Below the pieces are notes generated by a model. The model was not told the origin of the DNA, did not search any database, and saw only the letters and a program-made list of their open reading frames with translations. Shown one piece after another: positions 7,680 through 15,820 of a stretch of DNA of 39,072 nt. Origin of the DNA: JACIWG01 sp049969935 (GTDB lineage: Archaea > Thermoproteota > Nitrososphaeria > JACIWG01); assembly GCA_049969935.1 (NCBI GenBank), contig JBMFNX010000013.1:1-39072 (forward strand). The letters are read 5' to 3'. A program made the translations under genes and the position numbers. The stretch's first letter is position 1. Each line of letters opens with the position of its first letter.

Positions 7680-8831
7680 ATGGAAATATTAGGCTATGAT
7701 AGATTAAATGGAGTCGGAGTGAGAAATTATGTGGCTGTAATGGCAACAGTAGGCTGTTCTGGTGATGCTGCTGAAAGGATAGTGCAACTTTATCCTAAAG
7801 CAAAGCTTCTTGTTCACCTTCAAGGTTGTGCACAGACTCCACCGGACATCGAGTTGGTTGAGAAGGTTCTTGTAAATCTTGCCTTAAACCCTAACGTTTA
7901 CTCTGTCCTACTTGTAAGTTTAGGCTGCGAAAGTGTTGATGCAGATAAGGTTGCAGATAAAATTTCTTCTGTAAAAAATGTTGAAGTTGTTAGGGTTCAG
8001 GAAAGGGGATTATCTCATGCTATTTCTAGGGGGTTGGAAATTGTTAAGAAAATGTGTGATGAGGCTGAAAAGGTTTCTAGAACAAAAGTTGACTTTTCTA
8101 ATATTAAGGTTGCAATAAAGTGTGGTGCATCAGACTCTACATCTGGAATAATATCTAATCCGGTTGCAGGAAGGGTTGCGGATATGATTATTAGGGAAGG
8201 TGGTACAGTAATATTTGGTGAAACGACTGAAATAATTGGTGCAGAACATATTCTAGCAAAAAGGGCTGTAGACGATAATGTTGCAAGAAGAATGTTTGCA
8301 GCTATTGAGGAAATGGAGAAGAGGGCTATGTCCATGGGTGTTGACATGAGAGGTGGGCAGCCGACTGGTGGAAACATAAAGGGGGGTATAACAACGATAG
8401 AGGAAAAATCTTTGGGCGCAATATGTAAGACAGGAACATCTAAGCTCGTTGATGTAATAGGATATGGTGACGTTCCATCGAAAAGGGGACTGGTTTTTAT
8501 GGACAGCCCTGGTCGTGAAATGGAGGCATTAACCGGGTTTGCTGCTGGAGGCGCCCAAATAATCTTATTCACTACAGGCTTAGGTGCTCCACAAGGTTTC
8601 CCCACAGTCCCTGTCATCAAGGTTTCAGGAAATCCGGAAGTTTGTGCAAGATTAAATGAGCATATCGATGTTGACTTGAGTCCAGTATTCTATGGTAGAG
8701 AAAGTCTAGATGAAGCAGCACAAAGACTTTTTAATGAAATTATTGATGTTGCAACATTTAAGCGTACTAAGGCTGAAATGTTAGCCTATGAAAAATTTTT
8801 CAACATTTACGTGAAGGGGCCGGTGATATGA
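7680..8831 (+). CDS. UxaA-family dehydratase, large chain
   Basis: About 383 residues that match the catalytic C-terminal part of altronate/galactarate dehydratases. It starts MEILGYDRLNGVGVRNYVAVMATVGCS and includes the Cys-containing LVHLQGCAQTPPD (about 45-57), the conserved SLGCESVDADK, IKCGASDSTSGIISNP (about 150-165), GGTVIFGETTEIIGAEHIL, and a C-terminal ILFTTGLGAPQGFPTVPVIK. The family binds iron or an Fe-S cluster through Cys residues and removes water from a sugar acid to give a 2-keto-3-deoxy acid; the SuyAB relatives remove sulfite from sulfolactate. I choose ATG 7680 over an in-frame TTG at 7674, with AGGGG at 7667-7671 as ribosome site. It overlaps the SAF-chain gene by ATGA, so the two are coupled subunits. 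Confidence 0.88.
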   Translation: MEILGYDRLNGVGVRNYVAVMATVGCSGDAAERIVQLYPKAKLLVHLQGCAQTPPDIELVEKVLVNLALNPNVYSVLLVSLGCESVDADKVADKISSVKNVEVVRVQERGLSHAISRGLEIVKKMCDEAEKVSRTKVDFSNIKVAIKCGASDSTSGIISNPVAGRVADMIIREGGTVIFGETTEIIGAEHILAKRAVDDNVARRMFAAIEEMEKRAMSMGVDMRGGQPTGGNIKGGITTIEEKSLGAICKTGTSKLVDVIGYGDVPSKRGLVFMDSPGREMEALTGFAAGGAQIILFTTGLGAPQGFPTVPVIKVSGNPEVCARLNEHIDVDLSPVFYGRESLDEAAQRLFNEIIDVATFKRTKAEMLAYEKFFNIYVKGPVI

Positions 8832-9136
8832 TGTATCAAAGAAAGGCAATAGTAGTTGATGAAAAAGATAATGTAGCCTCTGCACTGGTAAACCTAAACA
8901 AAGGTGAAACTGTTGAAGTAGCAATTGGATCGATTACATGTAAGATTCAATTGATTTCCGACATACCTTTTGGGCACAAGTTTGCTTTAAAAAGAATACC
9001 TAGAGGAGAGCATGTTATCAAATATGGTGAAGTGATAGGAAAGGCGAGCAGGGACATAGAAGTAGGAGAACATGTTCACGTGCATAATGTTGAAAGTTTG
9101 AGGGCGAGAGGAGACCTTCAAAAAACAAGCCTATAA
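8828..9136 (+). CDS. UxaA-family dehydratase, small SAF-domain chain
   Basis: A 102-residue protein made of one SAF domain, the N-terminal domain of E. coli altronate dehydratase. Landmarks are KDNVASALVNLNKGETV, DIPFGHKFALKRIPRGEHVIKYGEVIG and the C-terminal EVGEHVHVHNVES. The IPxGHKxAL and YGxxIG motifs are the family signature, with the His residues thought to help bind the substrate or metal. It starts at ATG 8828 inside the stop of the large chain; a second ATG at 8831 is equally possible. In bacterial UxaA the SAF domain is fused in front of the catalytic part. Here it is a separate gene placed after the catalytic chain, as in some archaeal and SuyAB-type systems. Confidence 0.88.
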   Translation: MMYQRKAIVVDEKDNVASALVNLNKGETVEVAIGSITCKIQLISDIPFGHKFALKRIPRGEHVIKYGEVIGKASRDIEVGEHVHVHNVESLRARGDLQKTSL

Positions 9137-9148
9137 TTTTCAAAATTA

Positions 9149-9157
9149 TTATATATT
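9149..9157 (+). promoter_or_regulatory. TATA box for the DapB-like dehydrogenase gene
   Basis: TTATATATT is centred 25 nt before the ATG at 9178. The dehydrogenase gene is therefore probably transcribed from its own leaderless start, although it could also be read through from the uxaA genes 41 bp upstream. Confidence 0.55.
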
Positions 9158-9177
9158 CAACTTTATTATGCCATGTT

Positions 9178-10191
9178 ATGCCAGTCAATGTTGCAGTATA
9201 TGGTCTTGGACCTATCGGGTCTCTTATAGCTAAAAAGGTTCTGGAAAGAGAAGACCTAAACTTGGTTGCCGCATTCGATATTGCCCCAGAAAAGGTTGGA
9301 AAAGACTTGGGTGAAGTCCTGCAGTTGGGTAAAAAAGTCGGTGTTTTAGTAGAACATGACATAAACTCTGAAACAGTATTAAAAAACAATAATGTTGACA
9401 TAGTATTACATTCTACTTCAACATATCTTGATAAAATCTATCCCCAGCTAGTTAGATGTATAAAGTCAACTGCCGACATAATATCTACTTCTGAAACATT
9501 ATGTAATCCGTGGTACCGGTATCCGGAACTGGCTACATTAATAGATGAGTTGGCAAAAAAATATTGTGTTACAGTACTTGGAACAGGCGTGAACCCAGGC
9601 TTCATATTCGACACACTACCTGCAACTCTAACAGCATGCTGCACAAAAGTTGAAAAAATTCATGCAATAAGATCATTGGACGCTTCAAAGAGAAGGTTTT
9701 CTTTCCAAAAAAAGTACGGCTTAAGCCTGTCTGTAGGCGAATTTAATGAACTGCTAAGTAGGGGCCAGATTACAGCACACGTTGGGTACGCTGAATCTAT
9801 TGACATGCTTGCTACAGCACTGGGAATAAAACTTGATAGGATAGTTGAAGGACAGGAGCCGTTAGTTGCTGAAAGGCCATTAAAAACCGATTACTTTAAC
9901 ATTTCAGTCGGCCAAGTTTCAGGAATACATGGATATGGAATCGGATACCTTAACGGGAAAGAGTTCATTAAAATAGAGCTTTTCGCGGAAGTGGGAAGGG
10001 AAGAGTTTGAAGAGGTAAGGATAGAGGGTGAACCTCCAATAACATGGAGAAGCCGTGGAACTGCTGGAGATATTGCAACCGCTGCCATGGTAATAAACAT
10101 GATACCCAAGGTCTTAAGCTCTAAGCCGGGCCTTATTAGAATGCTCGATATCCCTTTTCCTTCAGCCTTTATTAAACTTAAGATAGGCTAA
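9178..10191 (+). CDS. Dihydrodipicolinate reductase-like NAD(P)-dependent dehydrogenase
   Basis: A 337-residue Rossmann-fold oxidoreductase. The start VAVYGLGPIGSLIAKKVLE is the dinucleotide-binding loop (GxGxxG variant), followed by AFDIAPEKVGKDLGEVL. The middle GTGVNPGFIFDTLPATLTACC (about 140-160) and the C-terminal GTAGDIATAAMVINMIP are shared with DapB-like enzymes such as 2,4-diaminopentanoate dehydrogenase. It is longer than lysine-pathway DapB (about 250), and no other lysine genes are near, so a true DapB role is unlikely. Position beside the UxaA-type dehydratase suggests a catabolic step on an amino or hydroxy acid. The exact substrate is unknown. Confidence 0.8.
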   Translation: MPVNVAVYGLGPIGSLIAKKVLEREDLNLVAAFDIAPEKVGKDLGEVLQLGKKVGVLVEHDINSETVLKNNNVDIVLHSTSTYLDKIYPQLVRCIKSTADIISTSETLCNPWYRYPELATLIDELAKKYCVTVLGTGVNPGFIFDTLPATLTACCTKVEKIHAIRSLDASKRRFSFQKKYGLSLSVGEFNELLSRGQITAHVGYAESIDMLATALGIKLDRIVEGQEPLVAERPLKTDYFNISVGQVSGIHGYGIGYLNGKEFIKIELFAEVGREEFEEVRIEGEPPITWRSRGTAGDIATAAMVINMIPKVLSSKPGLIRMLDIPFPSAFIKLKIG

Positions 10192-10227
10192 GCTTAACAT
10201 ATTTTCCATCCATTTTTTATAAAATTT

Positions 10228-10467
10228 TTAGGCGTAAGCTTCAACAGTCCTCCTTTTTTTACGAAACTCCACCCAAGCCTCAATATATCTTCTTATCTCT
10301 TTATTATATACTGGATCATTCCATAGTTTCTCAAGTCTCTCACATTCACCGTATCCTCCGATTATGCCAAAACATCTAAGTAACTCACCATACAAAATCT
10401 TCTTCTCATCTTCTTCTAACGTGATTTCGAGTTCAGCCAAAATCTTTTCTAACACAAGGATGGACAT
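10228..10467 (-). CDS. Small hypothetical protein (79 aa)
   Basis: A 79-residue, charged, largely helical protein starting MSILVLEKILAELEITLEED and ending in a basic patch (FRKKRRTVEAYA). It includes a Gly-rich turn, CFGIIGGYGECERLEKLW, with two Cys. No family is recognised and no membrane segment is present. It lies 74 bp downstream of the M28 peptidase-like gene on the same strand, so it may be the last gene of the peptide-uptake operon, or a separate unit. Composition and an ATG start make it plausible as a real gene, but short length keeps doubt. Confidence 0.55.
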   Translation of the reverse strand: MSILVLEKILAELEITLEEDEKKILYGELLRCFGIIGGYGECERLEKLWNDPVYNKEIRRYIEAWVEFRKKRRTVEAYA

Positions 10468-10541
10468 TTACAATTTTACATCAAATACATGTTTAAAAAC
10501 TTTTCTTTTAAAAATTGGATGTTTTTCTAGTGCATTTTCTC

Positions 10542-12257
10542 CTATCCAATTATCTCATGTAAAGTTTCTTCTACTAGACTTATTGCTTCATCTAAAGTGT
10601 CTGAAACCCTGTTTCTTTCTCTTACCAATGTTGTCATTAAAAATTTTGCAAGGTTTTCGTCAAGTTTCTCAAGCTCCATAATCTTTGAAAGTCCGGGAAT
10701 ATATGGTTCGTCTACAGCATAATCTTGCTCATATCTTCCCTTAAATGTGAAAAGGGTTGGGTTCAAGGTTCTAGAAAGTTTCAAAAACATCTTATTCAAT
10801 TCCTCAGCCTCTTTTAAGCCAATTTTGTCTAATTCTTCAATTTTTTCGAGAAGAATTTTGAGCCTCCTACTTTTATCTTCTAGAGCCTCTAAATTTAGGC
10901 TATTTTCTCTATCATATTTTTTCAATTCTGCCAGAATATTCGAGTATAGTTCAGCATTTTTGGAGAATTTATAGGGAAGTATTGTACTGTTTGCTAAGAT
11001 AAGTGTTATTGCAAGATTTACTCTAGTGTCTCTAACCAAATATTCTGGGTCAACATATTCTATTGTATCATATGGTGTATGCCACCACCATCCTCCACCA
11101 GAACCTCCAACGTTAGCCCTCTTCTCTTCAGGCACCATACTATAGCAGTCTATTGATGGAGCCCCCAGGCCCCAGAAGGATTGGTCACCCCATCTCCCAG
11201 GCTTCAATCTCTCAACCTTTAATCCCGTAAGTTTTATGGCAACCTCTTCCGCGAAATCCATGGTTTCAGGCATTGATTCGAGAAGGTAAACTGTGGTGTC
11301 CACGCTTCCCGGTGAATCAATGTTTATGTAGGCTACACAGTTTTTGTTCAAATTTTCCCATTCTCTGTCAACAAAGTATGTTGAGCCAGCATATCTTCCC
11401 TGAGAATGTCCAACCCACCATGCTACCTTAACACTCCTTCTCAACTTACCCCTTTCTTCAGCAAGTATTCTCGCTATTTCGAGGCAGCATGCGTTTCCTG
11501 TAGCGTTATCTGTTGCACCATAGTACCATGAGTCCAGATGTCCTCCAACTAGGATAAACTTTTCAGGTTCCTCGTTTCCCTCTACTGTTGCAACAGGCAT
11601 TTTAAGTCTACACCATCCCGTTTCAGTTTTCGTGAATATTCGTAGAAGAACCTTACCGTTTGAAACCATCTTTTTTAAGGTTTCCCCGTAATCTCTTCCA
11701 ATAGAAAGTGCATGGATTTTTGGAATTCTATGGCATGTTTTTATTGAAGGTGTCCCCCAAATTGTAGTAATAATCATTTCATGAGGTGTTTCCTCGTTGC
11801 TTATGTTTATTATTCCCAACGCTTTCATGTTCTGTGCAATCCACGCCTTCTCTGGTGAAGCGTTCCCGTCTGATAAAACAATCTTTCCATTCACATCTTT
11901 TGAGTTATAGTCTTCCTTTCTACCCTGTCCAACGTAGACAAGTTCTGAAATTATACCCTCTGCTGGTGTTGGTAGAGAGAAGGGGTGAGTTATCGCCTTT
12001 AAAGAAGTTAAAGTCGGATATATTATATCAATTTTAGCGTCTATCGGCCTACTTATTAGGGCATCAAAACTGTAAACAGTAACATTTACACCATACTCGT
12101 TAAGTTTTGAAACAATATATTCTATAGCCTTTAATTCTCCGTCTGTTCCAGAAACTCTTTCAAATTTGCATAGCTGTTGAACATGCTCCATCAACCTTTC
12201 TTTAGAAACCTTTTCAAGCACAGTTTTATCCAATGCTTGCAAAATGTCTTCAGCCAA
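10542..12257 (-). CDS. M28-family peptidase-like protein with PA-type insert
   Basis: A 571-residue protein with the M28 aminopeptidase layout: an N-terminal segment, a PA-like insert (about 90-205) and the peptidase fold. Zinc-ligand candidates are His240 and Asp242 in GGHLDSW, Asp250 in GATDNATG, an Asp in YINIDSPGS, and a late His in WWWHTPYDT. Where classical members have the Glu-Glu pair (base plus ligand) this one has WWVGHSQGRYAGS, that is His284-Ser285. I recall this GHSxGRYxGS variant as a distinct M28 subgroup. A C-terminal helical extension of about 130 residues follows. No signal peptide is evident. The start overlaps the racemase-like gene by 8 bp, so it belongs to the Opp operon and probably processes imported peptides. 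Confidence 0.82.
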   Translation of the reverse strand: MAEDILQALDKTVLEKVSKERLMEHVQQLCKFERVSGTDGELKAIEYIVSKLNEYGVNVTVYSFDALISRPIDAKIDIIYPTLTSLKAITHPFSLPTPAEGIISELVYVGQGRKEDYNSKDVNGKIVLSDGNASPEKAWIAQNMKALGIINISNEETPHEMIITTIWGTPSIKTCHRIPKIHALSIGRDYGETLKKMVSNGKVLLRIFTKTETGWCRLKMPVATVEGNEEPEKFILVGGHLDSWYYGATDNATGNACCLEIARILAEERGKLRRSVKVAWWVGHSQGRYAGSTYFVDREWENLNKNCVAYINIDSPGSVDTTVYLLESMPETMDFAEEVAIKLTGLKVERLKPGRWGDQSFWGLGAPSIDCYSMVPEEKRANVGGSGGGWWWHTPYDTIEYVDPEYLVRDTRVNLAITLILANSTILPYKFSKNAELYSNILAELKKYDRENSLNLEALEDKSRRLKILLEKIEELDKIGLKEAEELNKMFLKLSRTLNPTLFTFKGRYEQDYAVDEPYIPGLSKIMELEKLDENLAKFLMTTLVRERNRVSDTLDEAISLVEETLHEIIG

Positions 12258-12993
12258 TTTTCAGTTCACCCTTAAAGACACTTTCAGCCAACTTCCTATA
12301 ATCTGCCATAGGATAAGAAATTCTACTATGCCCAATTTTAAACTGGGCAAGCATTTCAGCAACCCTTATCCCAATTTTAGCTGGATTAAGGACTGGCACG
12401 TTAACACTATCCTTTACAAGCTCGTCCGCGAGGATAAAAGCCAAGCTCATACACCCTAGTACAAGAACTTCAGCACCTTCCCCCACAGCCCTACTACAAG
12501 CATTCTCTAATCTTGTTTTAACTAAATCAATGTTCTTTCCAAGCTCCAGAACTGGAACATTCAAGGGGACGATGGATGCCAGGCGATGGTTAAAACCATA
12601 TTTTACTGTCAAAGCTCTAAAGGTTGGAACATCCCTATCCAAGGGAACAATCAAACCATATCTGTCACCAACAAGAAAAGATATTGAAATAGCAGCTTCA
12701 GCAGGTCCTACGACAGGGATTTTTGAAAGTTCTCTGGCAGCCCTTAAACCAGGATCGCCAGCGCATCCTAGAACAATCGCATCATAATTCTCCTGAAACT
12801 TAACAATCGCCTTCAAAACTTCTCCAGCAGCAATATCCTCTTCAACAGCAGACTCTATTGAAATAGGCCCGGACTCTACTGCCTTGACTTCAACAACAGT
12901 GTTTGAGGAAACAAAGGTGTTCGCAATCTTTTCTCTCCTCTTCTGTTCCTCTTTATCCATTAAGCCTGGAACAAGATAGAGTATCTTAACCAT
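12250..12993 (-). CDS. Asp/Glu/hydantoin racemase family protein
   Basis: A 247-residue protein of the aspartate/glutamate/hydantoin racemase superfamily. It keeps both catalytic cysteines: Cys77 in AIVLGCAGDPG and Cys181 in VLVLGCMSLAF. The arrangement of two GC motifs in symmetric domains and the VVGPAEAAI segment match the hydantoin/allantoin racemase side of the family more than glutamate racemase. It should invert a C-alpha centre without cofactor in the cytoplasm; maleate isomerase-type chemistry is an alternative. GAGGA precedes the ATG by about 6 nt, a good ribosome site. It lies between OppF (42 bp upstream) and the M28 gene (8 bp overlap), suggesting work on D-residues or hydantoin-like products from imported compounds. 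Confidence 0.83.
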   Translation of the reverse strand: MVKILYLVPGLMDKEEQKRREKIANTFVSSNTVVEVKAVESGPISIESAVEEDIAAGEVLKAIVKFQENYDAIVLGCAGDPGLRAARELSKIPVVGPAEAAISISFLVGDRYGLIVPLDRDVPTFRALTVKYGFNHRLASIVPLNVPVLELGKNIDLVKTRLENACSRAVGEGAEVLVLGCMSLAFILADELVKDSVNVPVLNPAKIGIRVAEMLAQFKIGHSRISYPMADYRKLAESVFKGELKIG

Positions 12994-13035
12994 ATCATAT
13001 CCTCAAAAAGCTTGCCTATATCAATTTATTCGATT

Positions 13036-13974
13036 TTATATAGCATGGCATGCAACAAAATGTTCCTTTTCCGCCTCAACAAAATTTGGCTCCCTCTTTT
13101 CGCAAACTCCACTTTTATATGGGCATCTAGAATAGAAGACGCATTTGCCTAATCTATTCTCATGTAAGCTATTAAATTGTATGCTTCTTCTATTTTTTGG
13201 CTCCGGAATTGGTAACGCGTCTAGAAGCATTTTAGTATATGGATGATACGGTTTATCTAATACTTTTTCCGTACACCCTTTTTCCACAAATTTGCCTGAA
13301 TACATAACGATAACCTTATCTGTAATATATTTTATAACACTTAGGTCATGTGAGATGAAAAGATAGGATAGGCTAAGTTTTTCCTGTACTTCTTTAAGCA
13401 GGTTCAATATTATTGCTTGTACAGATACGTCAAGTGAGGATGTGGGCTCATCTAGCACCAAAAGTTTTGGATTCAATGATATTGCCCTAGCTATGGCGAC
13501 TCTCTGATTTTGTCCCCCACTTAATTCATGAGGGTACCTGCTTAGTACAGAATCTTCTAGTCCTACAACTTTTAAGAGTTCATAGATTCTGTTCATCAAA
13601 TTTTTCTTTTCCTCTTTAAAATGTAGTGCTAAAGGTTCTAGAAGCGATTCCTTTACAGTAAGCCTGGGATCAAGTGAAGTGTATGGGTTCTGGAAGACAA
13701 TCTGAACACTTCTGCAATATTCTAAAATCTCTTTTCCCTTCATATTGAATACATTTTTTCCATCAAAAATTATCTCTCCAGCTGTTGGTTTCTCAATTCT
13801 CACTATACATTTTGCAAGTGTACTCTTTCCACAGCCTGTTTCACCAACTAGGCCGACTGAGTCTCCCCTTTTGATCTCGAAACTTATGTTATCCACCGCC
13901 TTTATTGTCTCTTTTTTGCCAAAAATTCCAATTCTTTTATAATAGTATTTTGAAAGATTTTTTACCTCTAACAT
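13036..13974 (-). CDS. Oligopeptide/dipeptide ABC transporter ATP-binding protein (OppF/DppF type)
   Basis: A 312-residue ABC ATPase. Walker A is GETGCGKST (about 43-51), the Q-loop is in QIVFQNPYTSLDP, the signature is LSGGQNQRVA, and Walker B is LLVLDEPTSSLD followed by the switch His in SHDLSVIKY. The C-terminal extension holds the cysteine set of OppD/OppF subunits (CVFYSRCPYKSGVC, plus a last Cys), which can bind an Fe-S cluster in this family. It powers import with the OppD-like partner whose gene end overlaps this start by 7 bp. The length is standard. Confidence 0.92.
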   Translation of the reverse strand: MLEVKNLSKYYYKRIGIFGKKETIKAVDNISFEIKRGDSVGLVGETGCGKSTLAKCIVRIEKPTAGEIIFDGKNVFNMKGKEILEYCRSVQIVFQNPYTSLDPRLTVKESLLEPLALHFKEEKKNLMNRIYELLKVVGLEDSVLSRYPHELSGGQNQRVAIARAISLNPKLLVLDEPTSSLDVSVQAIILNLLKEVQEKLSLSYLFISHDLSVIKYITDKVIVMYSGKFVEKGCTEKVLDKPYHPYTKMLLDALPIPEPKNRRSIQFNSLHENRLGKCVFYSRCPYKSGVCEKREPNFVEAEKEHFVACHAI

Positions 13975-14942
13975 ATTTTATCATCTAACGGATGAAAGCA
14001 TGCTACACTATGCTCTTTTGAAATAAAATATGGTTCAGGCTTAAGCTTTCCACATTCTTCGCTTGCACGATTACACCTTTCTTTAAATCTGCAGCCCTTT
14101 GGTGGATGAAATGGATTTGGCAGGTTTCCCAATATAACTGGCAAAGGTCTATCCTTTGGCTTATTGTATGGTAATGCTTGCAATAGTCCAAACGTATAAG
14201 GGTGTGCTGTATTATAGAAGATTTCTTCAGTCGGCCCAGTTTCCACGATCTGTCCAGAGTACATTACTCCAACCCTATCACATACTTCTGCCACAAGCCC
14301 AAGGTTATGTGTTATAAGTAGTATTGAAGTTCCATACTTGTCCCTTATATCCTTTAAAAGTGCAACTATTTGTGCCTGAGTCAAAACATCTAGTGCAGTA
14401 GTCGGTTCGTCTGCAATCAGAAGTTTAGGCTCTCCACTTAAAGCGATTGCTATTGCAATCCTTTGCTGCATTCCACCACTTAACTCGTTAGGAAAGCTGC
14501 TAAATATTCTCTCAGGCTCTCTAAAGCCCAAAGCTTTAAGCAACTTTAGGGCTTCTCCTTTGACATCTTCCCTATTAGGCTGGTTAGATTTTATTGCATC
14601 ACACAATTGTTCTCCCACCTTGAACATTGGATTAAGTGACGAAGTAGGATCTTGCAGAATCATTGAAATCTGCTTTCCTCTAATTTTCGCCATCTCCTTT
14701 TCAGTCAACTCAAGCAAATTTTTTCCATCAAATATTATTGAGCCTTCAATAATACTATTTTTTGGCAAAAGTCTTGTGATAGATAATGCTGTTACACTCT
14801 TACCGCAACCCGTTTCTCCAACAAGTCCAAAGATTTCGCTTTCATAAATTTTAAAGGAAACATTGTCTAGAACATGTGCCAATCCCTCGAATGACACAAA
14901 TTTTAAATTTAATTCCTTAACCTCAATTAAAGGCTTCTTCAA
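13968..14942 (-). CDS. Oligopeptide/dipeptide ABC transporter ATP-binding protein (OppD/DppD type)
   Basis: A 324-residue ABC ATPase paired with the OppF-like subunit. Walker A is GETGCGKSV (about 42-50), the Q-loop region is ISMILQDPTSSLNPMF, the signature is LSGGMQQRIA, and Walker B is LLIADEPTTALD with ITHNLGLV after it. The C-terminal oligopeptide-type extension carries Cys residues (GCRFKERCNRASEEC and a final VACFHP). The gene start overlaps the OppC-like gene by 4 bp. Heterodimeric ATPases of this kind are diagnostic of Opp/Dpp systems, although some such systems carry nickel or sugars. Confidence 0.92.
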   Translation of the reverse strand: MKKPLIEVKELNLKFVSFEGLAHVLDNVSFKIYESEIFGLVGETGCGKSVTALSITRLLPKNSIIEGSIIFDGKNLLELTEKEMAKIRGKQISMILQDPTSSLNPMFKVGEQLCDAIKSNQPNREDVKGEALKLLKALGFREPERIFSSFPNELSGGMQQRIAIAIALSGEPKLLIADEPTTALDVLTQAQIVALLKDIRDKYGTSILLITHNLGLVAEVCDRVGVMYSGQIVETGPTEEIFYNTAHPYTFGLLQALPYNKPKDRPLPVILGNLPNPFHPPKGCRFKERCNRASEECGKLKPEPYFISKEHSVACFHPLDDKIC

Positions 14943-15820
14943 AAGGCTGTCCCCCTAAATTTTCGAGTTTTTGGATCCAGAATGTCTCTAAGGCAGTCTC
15001 CGAATAGGTTGAAGGCTAAGGCGATTAAAAATATCGCTAAACCAGGGAACACTGGAAACCACCAGTAGTTTAAAAGATATATTCTTCCCGTGCTAACCAT
15101 TAGACCCCATTCTGGAGAAGGTGCTTGAGCCCCTAGGCCGATAAAGCTTAATCCAGCCTCTGCCAAGATTGCTGAAGACATGTCCATTGTTCCTTGAACA
15201 ATAATTGGTGTAAGCGAATTGGGTAAAATATGTTTGAATACGATTCTAATTTCACTTACACCCATCGCTTTAGACGCTAATATGAAGGGCTGTTCCTTGA
15301 TTGAAACAGCCTGTGCTCTTGCAAGACGCGTATACCAAGGCCACCATGTTATAGCCAAGCTTAGCATTGCATTAAATAGTCCAGGCCCTAATGATGCTAC
15401 AAGGGCTATTGCGAAAAGTAGTGATGGAAAAGATAGGAACACGTCTGTAGCACGCATTAGTATCTCGTCAACTTTACCACCATAATATCCTGCAATTAGA
15501 CCTATTGGTGTTCCAATAGATATTGCACATATTACAACAAATATTCCAACTGACAGCGAAATTCTTGCACCGAATATTATTCTACTTAAAATATCTCGTC
15601 CAAGATAGTCTGTTCCAAAAGGATGCTCTATTGATGGTGGAAGGAATCTTTGTTCTGGAACAGGCTTACCTTCACCCTCTTCTGGATATGGTGCTATGTA
15701 GGGTGCAAATATTGCCATCAAAATAAATAATACTATTACTGCTAGTGAAAATAGGGCTAGCTTATCTTTTAACAAAAGCCTTAAGGTTATCTCATTTTCT
15801 CCTGATACTATTCTTTTCAT
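14939..15820 (-). CDS. Peptide ABC transporter permease (OppC/DppC type)
   Basis: A 293-residue inner-membrane permease. A short cytoplasmic N-terminus leads to a first helix (LALFSLAVIVLFILMAIFA), then an extracytoplasmic stretch with the typical HPFGTDYLGRDILSRIIFGAR motif of DppC proteins (about 70-90). Four to five further helices follow. The EAA-type coupling loop reads around ASKAMGVSEIRIVFKHILPN (about 183-202). The ATG start overlaps the OppB-like gene by 4 bp, so translation is coupled. Confidence 0.92.
   Translation of the reverse strand: MKRIVSGENEITLRLLLKDKLALFSLAVIVLFILMAIFAPYIAPYPEEGEGKPVPEQRFLPPSIEHPFGTDYLGRDILSRIIFGARISLSVGIFVVICAISIGTPIGLIAGYYGGKVDEILMRATDVFLSFPSLLFAIALVASLGPGLFNAMLSLAITWWPWYTRLARAQAVSIKEQPFILASKAMGVSEIRIVFKHILPNSLTPIIVQGTMDMSSAILAEAGLSFIGLGAQAPSPEWGLMVSTGRIYLLNYWWFPVFPGLAIFLIALAFNLFGDCLRDILDPKTRKFRGTAF

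Noticed and set aside
8015..8620. 201-codon open frame on the minus strand
   Set aside because: It is entirely antisense to the clear UxaA large-chain gene, and its translation (Pro/Ser/Ile-rich) shows no domain.
9178..10191. Lysine-pathway dihydrodipicolinate reductase (dapB)
   Set aside because: It is about 90 residues longer than DapB and no other lysine genes are near; the longer DapB-like dehydrogenase group fits better.
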